Shown here: piece after piece, positions 41,548 to 48,230 of the stretch
How the letters are laid out: the number at the start of each line of letters is the position of its first letter
How positions within the stretch are numbered: position 1 is the first letter of the stretch
Origin: Pseudomonadota bacterium
Lineage (GTDB): Bacteria > Pseudomonadota > Gammaproteobacteria > Burkholderiales > JAKAFK01
Assembly (NCBI GenBank): GCA_021817985.1
Contig: JAKAFK010000002.1
Span: forward strand, 1 to 64,000
Reading direction: 5' to 3'
DNA length: 64,000 bases
The notes under the pieces: model-generated
The model's database searches: none
The model's input: only the letters and a program-made list of their open reading frames with translations
What the model was told of the DNA's origin: nothing
Made by a program: the position numbers and the translations under genes

Positions 41548-41769
41548 CTACCCCTGTTCCCACTGAAACAAATAGGGTGCGATAGCCCGCAGGCGCGCCT
41601 GCGCGATCGCGATGGTGCTCAGCGCGAGGCGCTCGCGCCGTTCGACCATGGACTGCGGCAGTTCGGGCAGGCGCGCCCTGAAGTCCGCCGCGCGAATCTT
41701 CGCGGCGACGAGCGCTTGACGGCGCGCACGGATCATCGAAGGCAAGGTCGTCATGGGGTCGGTGATCAC
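41548..41769 (-). CDS. small helical protein upstream of the lambda-P-like gene
   Basis: 73 residues from a GTG with a GAGGAG site 9 bp upstream. Ala/Arg-rich helix, no recognised domain. It ends 5 bp before the lambda-P-like start, so the two are coupled. Confidence 0.5.
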   Translation of the reverse strand: MITDPMTTLPSMIRARRQALVAAKIRAADFRARLPELPQSMVERRERLALSTIAIAQARLRAIAPYLFQWEQG

Positions 41770-41825
41770 TTTTCTGTTCTCCTCTGTCGTGCGGACACCA
41801 TGCCCGCATATTGTCCGCCCGTCTT

Positions 41826-41840
41826 TTCAAGCGGACTGAA
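41826..41840. repeat. TTCAAGCGGACTGAA motif, copy 5
   Basis: Left arm of a motif-hairpin-motif arrangement between divergent genes. Confidence 0.75.
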
Positions 41841-41848
41841 AAGAGATC

Positions 41849-41880
41849 GCTGCGCCACCGCCCGAAAGTGGTCGCGCAGC
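41849..41880. other. stem-loop between two inverted TTCAAGCGG motifs
   Basis: GCTGCGC (41849-41855) pairs with GCGCAGC (41874-41880), with further pairing inside. It is centred between motif copies 5 and 6, which face each other in opposite orientation. Confidence 0.6.
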
Positions 41881-41889
41881 GCCCCCAAC

Positions 41890-41904
41890 TTCATTCCGCT
41901 TGAA
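41890..41904. repeat. TTCAAGCGG motif, copy 6 (inverted)
   Basis: TTCATTCCGCTTGAA, reverse orientation relative to copy 5. Confidence 0.75.
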
Positions 41905-41974
41905 GCGTTCCGCTTAGCTCAAAGGCAATTCCAAATCGAACCACAGAAACAACAGAAAATTATGGCCATCAGGA

Positions 41975-42187
41975 TTGTTCGTCACGCGAAAAAATCCGGG
42001 AGATCCACATACAGGATGGACCGCACCACCGGCATCCTTGGCGAAATCCGCCATCTCTCGCGCGGCAATCGCACGTACCGGTGCCTGGGTCACGTATCCC
42101 CACTGGGTGCTCCTATATCGGAGCGGGCGAATCGATCGCTTCGATACCCTCTCCGAAGCCAAGGACCAAGCGTTGAAACTTTCATAA
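41975..42187 (+). CDS. small uncharacterised plasmid protein
   Basis: Up to 70 residues from a TTG; the tail WVTYPHWVLLYRSGRIDRFD plus TLSEAKDQALKLS has clear coding character and is followed by an AAGGAGG site for the next gene. The true start is unclear. An overlapping frame from ATG 41961 is open but its later residues look less protein-like. Function unknown. Confidence 0.4.
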   Translation: MFVTRKNPGDPHTGWTAPPASLAKSAISRAAIARTGAWVTYPHWVLLYRSGRIDRFDTLSEAKDQALKLS

Positions 42188-42199
42188 GGAGGAGCACGA

Positions 42200-42598
42200 A
42201 TGCAAAGCGCGGTTGACCCATTTTTCGGACCCGCGGTGGTCTGTTATTCGCGCAGTCTAGCGATAGAAGAAGGCATGCTGATGGATGTTACAAACAGGCG
42301 GGCGGAGCTGGCTTCATCATCCCGGTAGCCATCACCGCGCAGACGTATGCGGGATATGTGGTGTGGGATAACACCATCGAAGTTGCATACCAGGACGAGA
42401 CGGCACAGCTGCACGATGTGTTGTGGATGCTTTTCGTGGCCGTCAAGAAAAGCCATGGAAACGCATCCGAGATCGTGTACCCCTTCTATTGCATTCCGCG
42501 CGGTGGGAGCGAACAAATGCTTGCGCACCTCAAAGCTGTGGTGGGGTGGCGACGAGGGAGAACCGGTCGTGACAATCCTTTGCTTGGACGAGGACTGA
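42200..42598 (+). pseudogene. DUF6573-like gene with two single-base frameshifts
   Basis: A strong AAGGAGG site precedes ATG 42200. The start (SRSLAIEEGMLMDVT), the middle (AGFIIPVAITAQTY...DVLWMLF) and the end (GGDEGEPVVTILCLDED) together match the DUF6573 family of plasmid proteins but lie in different frames. One base seems missing near 42287-42293 (ACAAAC) and one extra near 42541-42546 (GGGG). Either the gene is inactive or these are homopolymer errors in the assembly. Confidence 0.65.
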
Positions 42599-42601
42599 CC
42601 G

Positions 42602-43006
42602 ATGAATGATGACGTTTCCTTGGCGCTGGGTGTTCCCAACATCGATGCTTGGCACAACGCAGAATTGGAGTGCCCCACCTTCAAGACGTGCGGGATTGAA
42701 CGTGCGGTCCTGGACACCTTATCGGACGTGAAGGAGCACATATTGAGCGGCGATCTGGACGGTGCCAGGCACGAGCTCAACAGGGTGAAGTTTCTGGTCG
42801 ATCGGAATGACCGCGAGACCAAGAGGAAGACTCTAGGCGTGTACCCGAAATGGGTCGTGGTTGCGTGTGCAGGTACCGAAGACGAAAACATCGTCGCAGC
42901 ATTCGCGCATGCGCCCGACGCCCGGGAGTTTGTTTGCAAGAATGCCCAAGACAACTTGGATGTTATGAAGCGATTGCCCGACGATACCCTTACTACAGAA
43001 TTCTAG
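42602..43006 (+). CDS. uncharacterised small protein
   Basis: 134 residues, soluble, acidic. The N-terminal half is helical and the C-terminal half has VYPKWVVVACAGTEDENIVA, like a small alpha/beta fold. It starts 3 bp after the DUF6573-like gene and is followed 18 bp later by another small gene, so it is part of a short plus-strand operon. No family recognised. Confidence 0.6.
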   Translation: MNDDVSLALGVPNIDAWHNAELECPTFKTCGIERAVLDTLSDVKEHILSGDLDGARHELNRVKFLVDRNDRETKRKTLGVYPKWVVVACAGTEDENIVAAFAHAPDAREFVCKNAQDNLDVMKRLPDDTLTTEF

Positions 43007-43024
43007 GCCGCGGAGAACAACAAC

Positions 43025-43279
43025 ATGAGCGACTTTCATGGTTTGGTTGCCAAAAAGGACTGCACCCTCGTTCGTGACCACCCGGATTATCAAGGCAGCA
43101 TCGTCGCCTATGACGCCGATGGGGAGATCATCGAGCGGTTTGACGGCGATTGGACAGACGAAATGGTTTTCAAAGCGATCGAGTTCGCGAATCGGGCGCA
43201 CGACATTGGCTTCCATCGCGGTGAAGCGGCAAAAGCCCACGCAATCCGCGCCGCGCTCGGCTGCGCGGAAAAGGAGTGA
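43025..43279 (+). CDS. uncharacterised small protein
   Basis: 84 residues. GSIVAYDADGEIIERFDGDWTDEM is followed by a helical tail. No recognised domain. Third member of the small operon starting at 41975 or 42200. Confidence 0.55.
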   Translation: MSDFHGLVAKKDCTLVRDHPDYQGSIVAYDADGEIIERFDGDWTDEMVFKAIEFANRAHDIGFHRGEAAKAHAIRAALGCAEKE

Positions 43280-43452
43280 GGTTCGCCGAGTCGGATCTGT
43301 GTCCCTGGAAGCAAGAATTGGCCTGGACAATTTCGGAAGCAGAATGCGGCAAAACGGCCAGGTTATGCTTCCAGTTTCCCGTTGTTCACGGGGACTATGG
43401 CCAAAGCGTCAATCCTCTGGCAATTTCCCACACGGAACCCAGCGAACGGTAG
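43276..43452 (+). CDS. possible small coupled ORF
   Basis: 58 codons from a GTG that overlaps the previous stop (GTGA) to a TAG at 43450-43452, reading RFAESDLCPWKQELAWTISE then ending EPSER. Coding character is moderate and there is no proper ribosome site, so it may not be real. Confidence 0.25.
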   Translation: MRFAESDLCPWKQELAWTISEAECGKTARLCFQFPVVHGDYGQSVNPLAISHTEPSER

Positions 43453-43684
43453 GAAAGACCTACTTTTCCCCCACGGAAATCAGAGTGCAAGATAAAGGGT
43501 GTGGTTGGTCGTATCGACGCACGCGAGGATTCCGAGTTGCTCGGAATCTCGTCGTTGCACGCTGCAAAGTGCCGCAGGATCACGCTTGACGTTGACTGTC
43601 CATCTGTGTTTCACTGATGTATAACGCTATACGATTGGCGGAGCTATCCAGGCCCGGCGCAAGCCGTATCCGCGAAGGAAGAGA
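43453..43684. other. intergenic region with palindrome copy 7 and a promoter
   Basis: No gene recognised. It contains the palindrome at 43528-43548 and an extended -10-like GCTATACG (43626-43633) about 52 bp before the next ATG. Confidence 0.5.
43528..43548. repeat. 17-bp palindrome, copy 7 (TT centre)
   Basis: Core TTCCGAGTTGCTCGGAA at 43530-43546, extended symmetrically by GA and TC. Intergenic. Confidence 0.85.
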
Positions 43685-44878
43685 ATGATGTCTGTCCCAG
43701 CCGTATCAACGGACTTGGGTACCGAGGAAGTACCCGCATCGAAGTCCCCGGCGATGCCGGACGCAGCGGAGTTTCGCACGGTCCTCGAAGGCTGCGCGGC
43801 ATGCCGGACCGCAGCCGACCTTGATTGGCTCACCCGGAAGCAGATTATGCGCGATGCGGCGCAAGCGGGCACCGCATCGGTCGAGACGGCATACAACAAC
43901 GCCTATCATGACAGCACGGACCTTAGACTCGCGGCGGCGGCGTTCGTAGTGCGCGCGAGCGCCGGGTGCGAGGTACCGGCATCTTCACCACTCCTCTTCA
44001 GAATCGCGGTTGAGCGCGCAGTCGGCGCGATCAACGAGTTCCTCCGTGGAACCCGCGCCGGATCTCTGCCGAGTGCACTGGCGCAAGTCGCGTGCGGCGG
44101 TGGACAGACATACGCCTTCGAGCACTGCTGGGAGCACGTGTCAGACCTCGCCCATGCCAGCCTCTATCGCCTGGCGTGGCACCATGACTTCGGACGCCAG
44201 CCGACACCGATTCTGTCGAGGGTGCTGGCGCCGCACCTGCTCGCCCGCCCAACGCGGGAGGAAACGCATGCGCGAATCGAGGCGTTTGTGCGGCTCTCCT
44301 ACCAACCAGGGGAGCGCGCGCCTACCACGAGCCGCGCGCTGAGCTATGGCCGCCTGGCGGCGCTAGACGGGGTGATCTCCGGCGAAGATGATCGCACTCT
44401 CATTGACGTGATTACCGAGAGCGACCTGAGTCCCGCACAGGACCTTGTCCGGCTTAACGGAGATCCCGCACACTACGCACTGGTCAAGGCGCACATTATC
44501 GAGGTACTGGCGGACGTTGCCACCTTGGATCATCGAACCGCTCATGCGGTGCTATGCGCACTCCATCACACCTCACTTCAACATCAGGTCCTATTCGTAA
44601 GTATGGTGAAGAGAGTCGTTGAGTCCACGGCGACGACCGGGACCCTTCTTAGGCTGGTGCACGAAGTGGATGAGTTTCTGCAGGAAGGAGACGTATCCTC
44701 GGCCGGTCGGAGGCTGGATGCAGCGATACCGCATGCACGCAGACTCGCGGGGAGTGAGCGTGCGGAGATGCGCGCGACCGGACTTGCCCTCATCGAGTCA
44801 TTCAGGCGAATGACCGAGGTCACCCCTTCGTCCGACTTGTTGGCTGCCACACTGACGTGGCTCACATGCATTGCATAA
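43685..44878 (+). CDS. uncharacterised helical protein
   Basis: 397 residues, soluble, almost entirely helical with many His, Leu and Ala, and an N-terminal Cys pair (GCAACRT). No signal, membrane segment or recognised motif. A GAAGGAAG ribosome site precedes two adjacent ATG codons, and an extended -10-like site lies upstream, so it is probably transcribed alone. It could be a cargo or defence gene, but nothing in the sequence proves this. Confidence 0.65.
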   Translation: MMSVPAVSTDLGTEEVPASKSPAMPDAAEFRTVLEGCAACRTAADLDWLTRKQIMRDAAQAGTASVETAYNNAYHDSTDLRLAAAAFVVRASAGCEVPASSPLLFRIAVERAVGAINEFLRGTRAGSLPSALAQVACGGGQTYAFEHCWEHVSDLAHASLYRLAWHHDFGRQPTPILSRVLAPHLLARPTREETHARIEAFVRLSYQPGERAPTTSRALSYGRLAALDGVISGEDDRTLIDVITESDLSPAQDLVRLNGDPAHYALVKAHIIEVLADVATLDHRTAHAVLCALHHTSLQHQVLFVSMVKRVVESTATTGTLLRLVHEVDEFLQEGDVSSAGRRLDAAIPHARRLAGSERAEMRATGLALIESFRRMTEVTPSSDLLAATLTWLTCIA

Positions 44879-45009
44879 AGCTACTCGTCACGTGCTATCC
44901 GCGTCTCATCAACAACACAAGTCGGACGCCGGGGCAGAAGCCCCCGTTCATAGGCGCAAAGGCAATATGTTGAAGAGCACCGGCAGCTTGAACTGGCACT
45001 GTAGACCGA

Positions 45010-45306
45010 ATGTCTCAGATGACGCCCTCCCCTGACCCCTACCGAATCGCCTGGGTGAAACTCATTCAGGCGGCCCGCAGGGCAGGGTTCAGCGAGAGGT
45101 CTCTCTCCTTGTACGCGCAATGCGACAGGGCGACGATCAGGCGGTACAAGACAGGATGGCCCCCCGCGAGAACCCGCCGCGGCGCATGGGAGACGCGAGC
45201 AGCGATCGAGCGGGCGCTGGCCAACCTCGTGGATGCGGGCTTTGAGCATCCGGTTCTCGGCAGGCTGGCCCGCGAGGCGAAGCGCATAATCAGCCGAGCG
45301 TTATAG
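45010..45306 (+). CDS. small basic HTH-like protein
   Basis: 98 residues, very basic. GFSERSLSLYAQCDRATIRRYKTGW resembles a helix-turn-helix with a recognition helix. Its end overlaps the left half of the operator at 45302-45325, so transcription through it would interfere with the trb promoter. It is a candidate regulator of that operator by position only. Confidence 0.55.
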   Translation: MSQMTPSPDPYRIAWVKLIQAARRAGFSERSLSLYAQCDRATIRRYKTGWPPARTRRGAWETRAAIERALANLVDAGFEHPVLGRLAREAKRIISRAL

Positions 45307-45325
45307 CGCACCCGTGCGGGCTATA
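45302..45325 (+). promoter_or_regulatory. palindromic operator/promoter of the trb operon
   Basis: TATAGC-N12-GCTATA, with GCTATATAA as -10 in the right half, 36 bp before the ATG at 45362. The N12 is itself an inverted repeat (GCAC...GTGC). Confidence 0.75.
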
Positions 45326-45361
45326 TAACCCCCGTAAGCAACGAAACAAGGGGGCGATCGA

Positions 45362-45631
45362 ATGGATGGGGAATTCCGAGCTGCTCGGAAAATGACGATG
45401 GTGACGGAGCATGATGCGGGGAAGGTCTTGAATGCCCTGTTGACGCAGATTCCGCCGCAGCAAATTTCGGCCTACTGCTTGAAGGCCGCGATCGCTGCCG
45501 ACGACAGCGAGCTGGCGAACTGCATGTTTCATCTGGCCAGGACACCCGCAGCTGCGACGGACGAGATGCAGCGTTGCGTTGCGATGTACATGTCCTACAC
45601 ACCACTCAAGTTCATCCCGGAGGGTTACTGA
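45362..45631 (+). CDS. uncharacterised small protein, first gene of the trb operon
   Basis: 89 residues, helical. A good AAGGGGG site precedes ATG 45362. Palindrome copy 8 lies in the first codons (E-F-R-A-A-R-K), so either the N-terminus includes it or translation begins at ATG 45392 just after it. No recognised domain. The next gene starts 2 bp after its stop. Confidence 0.6.
   Translation: MDGEFRAARKMTMVTEHDAGKVLNALLTQIPPQQISAYCLKAAIAADDSELANCMFHLARTPAAATDEMQRCVAMYMSYTPLKFIPEGY
45374..45390. repeat. 17-bp palindrome, copy 8
   Basis: TTCCGAGCTGCTCGGAA 12 bp into the first gene of the trb operon, third reading frame (F-R-A-A-R). Confidence 0.9.
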
Positions 45632-45633
45632 CG

Positions 45634-46041
45634 ATGTTCAACGCAGCCGACATCGAGGCCTGGGCCTCTGAATATAGCGACTCGGAGACGGTGCAGGACC
45701 TCCTGGGCGCCATTGCGCAAGACCGGTCCATGCCCCAGCCCGGCGCACTGATCGCTGGGAGCCCCCAACGGCTGCAGGCGGAGAGCCGGCAGCGCCAACT
45801 GCTGCGCCAGGCCATGGTCTTGGGGTATAGACCGCCGGTGAAGGAGCTTGCGGCAACCATTACCAAAGAGGCGGTCAAAACCGAGGCGCTAGGCGTGGCC
45901 CGTCTCGAAGGAAGCGTTTTGGAAGGCATCCCACTTCCTGAGCGGGACGGCCGCGCCGCTCAGGAAGAAGACGCGAGACGGAAGAAGCGCGAACGACAAT
46001 CTGGGTGGTTAGGCATCGAGCGTGGTTTTGGAGACCAGTAA
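45634..46041 (+). CDS. uncharacterised protein preceding trbB
   Basis: 135 residues, acidic N-terminus and a highly charged C-terminal helix. No signal or membrane segment. A GGAGGG site lies 10 bp before ATG 45634, and trbB starts 5 bp after the stop. Probably a cytoplasmic accessory factor of the mating apparatus, by position only. Confidence 0.6.
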   Translation: MFNAADIEAWASEYSDSETVQDLLGAIAQDRSMPQPGALIAGSPQRLQAESRQRQLLRQAMVLGYRPPVKELAATITKEAVKTEALGVARLEGSVLEGIPLPERDGRAAQEEDARRKKRERQSGWLGIERGFGDQ

Positions 46042-46046
46042 CAAAC

Positions 46047-47033
46047 ATGTCCGCTGTCTTGTCCCCCAAGGAAGAGCAGCACCGACGGCTTGTACAGCAG
46101 ATGCGCTCGACGTTCGGGCCGGTGGTTTGCAGGGCGTTCGAGGATCCGCTCGTCGTGGAGGTCATGCTCAACGACGACGGGAATGTCCTGGTGGAACGCC
46201 ACGGCCGTGGGATTGAGGTGGAAGGGACACTCCCGGCCCAGCAGGGAATAAATGCCATTGGCCTGGTCGCTAGTTGGATCGGGGCCATCGGGAACGCCGA
46301 CCATCCGATCGTGGAGGGCGCGCTTCCCAAGGAGTTCGGCGGCGCGCGCTTCGAGGGCGTTTTGCCGCCCTGCTCCCCCGGGCCGCTGTTTGCCATTCGG
46401 CTCAAGGCCAGAGTGGTTTACACGCTCGAGGATTATGTCTCCAAGGGGATCATGTCTTCCGAGCAGCTCGGAAGACTGCGACAGGCAGTTATTAACCACC
46501 AGAACATCCTGGTGTCCGGCGGGACAGGGTCAGGCAAGACCACACTGGGAAATTCGCTATTGCGCGAAGTCGCGGTTGGCGCGGGGCTTAACGACCGGAT
46601 CGTGCTGATCGAGGACACGCCGGAACTCGAGTGTACGGCACCCAATACAGTGAGTCTCCTCACCAAGGACACCGTGGACATGACCCGGCTTCTCAAAGCC
46701 ACCTTGAGGCTCCGGCCAAACCGAATAATCGTTGGGGAGGTCCGTGACGGATCAGCACTGGCGTTATTGAAGGCCTGGAATACCGGGCACCCGGGTGGAT
46801 TGGCGACCATCCATGCCAACAATCCGGAAGGCGCGCTTCTACGACTGGATCAGTTGTGCCAGGAAGCCGGTGTGCCGTCCCAGCACCAATTGATACGTGA
46901 AGCCGTGGATCTAGTGGTTCAGATATCACGGACCAATGAACCACCTGGCCGCCGTGTTCATGCCATCTTCGACGTCAAGACAAGCAATACGGCCTTGACC
47001 TCTTCCGCTCAAGGAGATCTCCGATCGACCTAA
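46047..47033 (+). CDS. trbB: TrbB/VirB11-family secretion ATPase
   Basis: 328 residues. Walker A GGTGSGKTT (158-166), IEDTPELE acidic box, Walker B RIIVGEVRDG, and TGHPGGLATIHANN histidine box, all typical of TrbB. It energises assembly of the P-type mating channel. A palindrome copy is embedded just before the ATPase core (S-S-E-Q-L-G). Size matches RP4 TrbB. Confidence 0.93.
   Translation: MSAVLSPKEEQHRRLVQQMRSTFGPVVCRAFEDPLVVEVMLNDDGNVLVERHGRGIEVEGTLPAQQGINAIGLVASWIGAIGNADHPIVEGALPKEFGGARFEGVLPPCSPGPLFAIRLKARVVYTLEDYVSKGIMSSEQLGRLRQAVINHQNILVSGGTGSGKTTLGNSLLREVAVGAGLNDRIVLIEDTPELECTAPNTVSLLTKDTVDMTRLLKATLRLRPNRIIVGEVRDGSALALLKAWNTGHPGGLATIHANNPEGALLRLDQLCQEAGVPSQHQLIREAVDLVVQISRTNEPPGRRVHAIFDVKTSNTALTSSAQGDLRST
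46454..46476. repeat. 17-bp palindrome, copy 9 (extended to 23 bp)
   Basis: Core at 46457-46473 flanked symmetrically by GTC and GAC. Inside trbB, read as S-E-Q-L-G. Confidence 0.9.
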
Positions 47034-47038
47034 ATGAG

Positions 47039-47062
47039 TACGGCGGCACTCATTGTGCTATA
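47039..47062 (+). promoter_or_regulatory. weak relative of the operator before trbC
   Basis: TACGGC-N12-GCTATA: right half perfect, left half 4 of 6. About 60 bp before trbC; could be an internal promoter. Confidence 0.35.
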
Positions 47063-47121
47063 CGTCATCGTGGAAAAAGGTGGCGGGCTGCATCCTAAAC
47101 AACACTGTGAGGTTTGCGTAC

Positions 47122-47457
47122 ATGGATAAGGTAAAAGGTTTTCTGGAGAAAGTTCGGGCCGGCATGCTACTTGGGGCGGCCATGCTGTTTGTGACAAAGG
47201 ATGCTTGCGCCTCCACGTACGGGACCATGCCGTGGGACAGCACATTATCAAACATCGAGACCGACCTCCAGGGGCCGGTGGCGCATGGTCTTATCATTAT
47301 TGCAATCGTTGTTACCGGGCTGATGTGGGCGTTCGGCGAGCATGGTTCCTCCATGCGGAAAATCATGGGAATCGCAGCCGGCGGGTCGATCGCCCTTGGT
47401 GCCGCCAGTTTTATTTCCGGACTTGGGATGAGCTCCGGCGCCGTCATTGGGTGGTAA
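47122..47457 (+). CDS. trbC: TrbC/VirB2-family conjugative pilin
   Basis: 111 residues: long signal peptide (cut near ACASTYG), then two hydrophobic helices (HGLIIIAIVVTGLMWAFGE and a Gly/Ala-rich second). In RP4 the TraF peptidase cyclises mature TrbC, and a traF gene is present here at 18602-19213. GAGG site 9 bp before the ATG at 47122. Confidence 0.85.
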   Translation: MDKVKGFLEKVRAGMLLGAAMLFVTKDACASTYGTMPWDSTLSNIETDLQGPVAHGLIIIAIVVTGLMWAFGEHGSSMRKIMGIAAGGSIALGAASFISGLGMSSGAVIGW

Positions 47458-47461
47458 TCCA

Positions 47462-47752
47462 GTGCGTACGATTCCAATCCACGAAAGCCTCCTTCGTCCC
47501 CAGCTTCTAGGGGGCGGAGACCGCGATCTCGTGATGCTAAATGGGATCATCTCCTGCGCCTTGATTTTTGGAGTCGGAGGGCTCGTGGGCGCTGTTACCG
47601 GTGTGGCGCTCGGGACCCTGGTGCATATTGTGCTGGTGATTTGGGCCAAGAAAGATCCGCAGGGCAAAGCGGTGTATGCGCGCCATATCCATCAGCAGAA
47701 ATTTTATCCCGCGGCCGCCTCCCCTTTCGCGCGACAGCAGATCATTCACTAG
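47462..47752 (+). CDS. trbD: TrbD/VirB3-family membrane protein
   Basis: 96 residues from GTG 47462 with a double membrane segment (ISCALIFGVGGLVGAVTGVA, then VHIVLVIWA) and a soluble tail, the plan of VirB3/TrbD. It lies 4 bp after trbC, where trbD is found in IncP. Confidence 0.8.
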   Translation: MRTIPIHESLLRPQLLGGGDRDLVMLNGIISCALIFGVGGLVGAVTGVALGTLVHIVLVIWAKKDPQGKAVYARHIHQQKFYPAAASPFARQQIIH

Positions 47753-47759
47753 GAACAGC

Positions 47760-48227
47760 ATGTTCTTCGTGCCCTACATTCCCCCCCCACAACTTCCGCC
47801 GAGGCATGTGGCGGTACCGTCCGCTCCCGCGCTTGCGGCCACTCGCAAGCCTCAGACCCCGGTTCCTCCGTCTCGGAGCATGTCGGGCACATTCACTGTG
47901 GGCGGCGCGACGGGAATGGCCGCAGCAGTCCCGGCGCGCCAGCCCACGGGACGCGGTCCGTTATTCCCGCCAGACGTGGTTATTGGTTTCAAAGGCCGCG
48001 ACACTACAGTGTCTGTTCCGGACATCGTACGGCTATCGGACTGCGTGGAGAAGGCCGGTAAACGCGCCAAATTCGTTATCCACGCGAACCCGCGCCGCAT
48101 CGATAAATACCGTGGACTTGCGGTCCGCCATGAGCTGCTGCGGCTGGGCACTAGGCGCACCCAGATTAGAATGAGGTTTAGTCCCCGCGTCGTCCGCGGG
48201 GAGGTTGTCGTCTTCGGAGATTCGTAA
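47760..48227 (+). CDS. extra protein between trbD and trbE, weakly OmpA-like
   Basis: 155 residues. A Pro-rich N-terminus is followed by VVIGFKGRDTTVSV, FVIHANPRRIDKYRG and RHELLRLGTRRTQIRMRF, which loosely follows the OmpA C-terminal peptidoglycan-binding pattern. No clear signal peptide. IncP has no gene at this position, so it is an addition specific to this type of element. Confidence 0.5.
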   Translation: MFFVPYIPPPQLPPRHVAVPSAPALAATRKPQTPVPPSRSMSGTFTVGGATGMAAAVPARQPTGRGPLFPPDVVIGFKGRDTTVSVPDIVRLSDCVEKAGKRAKFVIHANPRRIDKYRGLAVRHELLRLGTRRTQIRMRFSPRVVRGEVVVFGDS

Positions 48228-48230
48228 AAC

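Noticed and set aside
41365-42216. Plus-strand frame of 283 codons
   Set aside because: Most of it is antisense to the lambda-P-like and 41548-41769 genes; only the last part overlaps a plausible small plus-strand gene.
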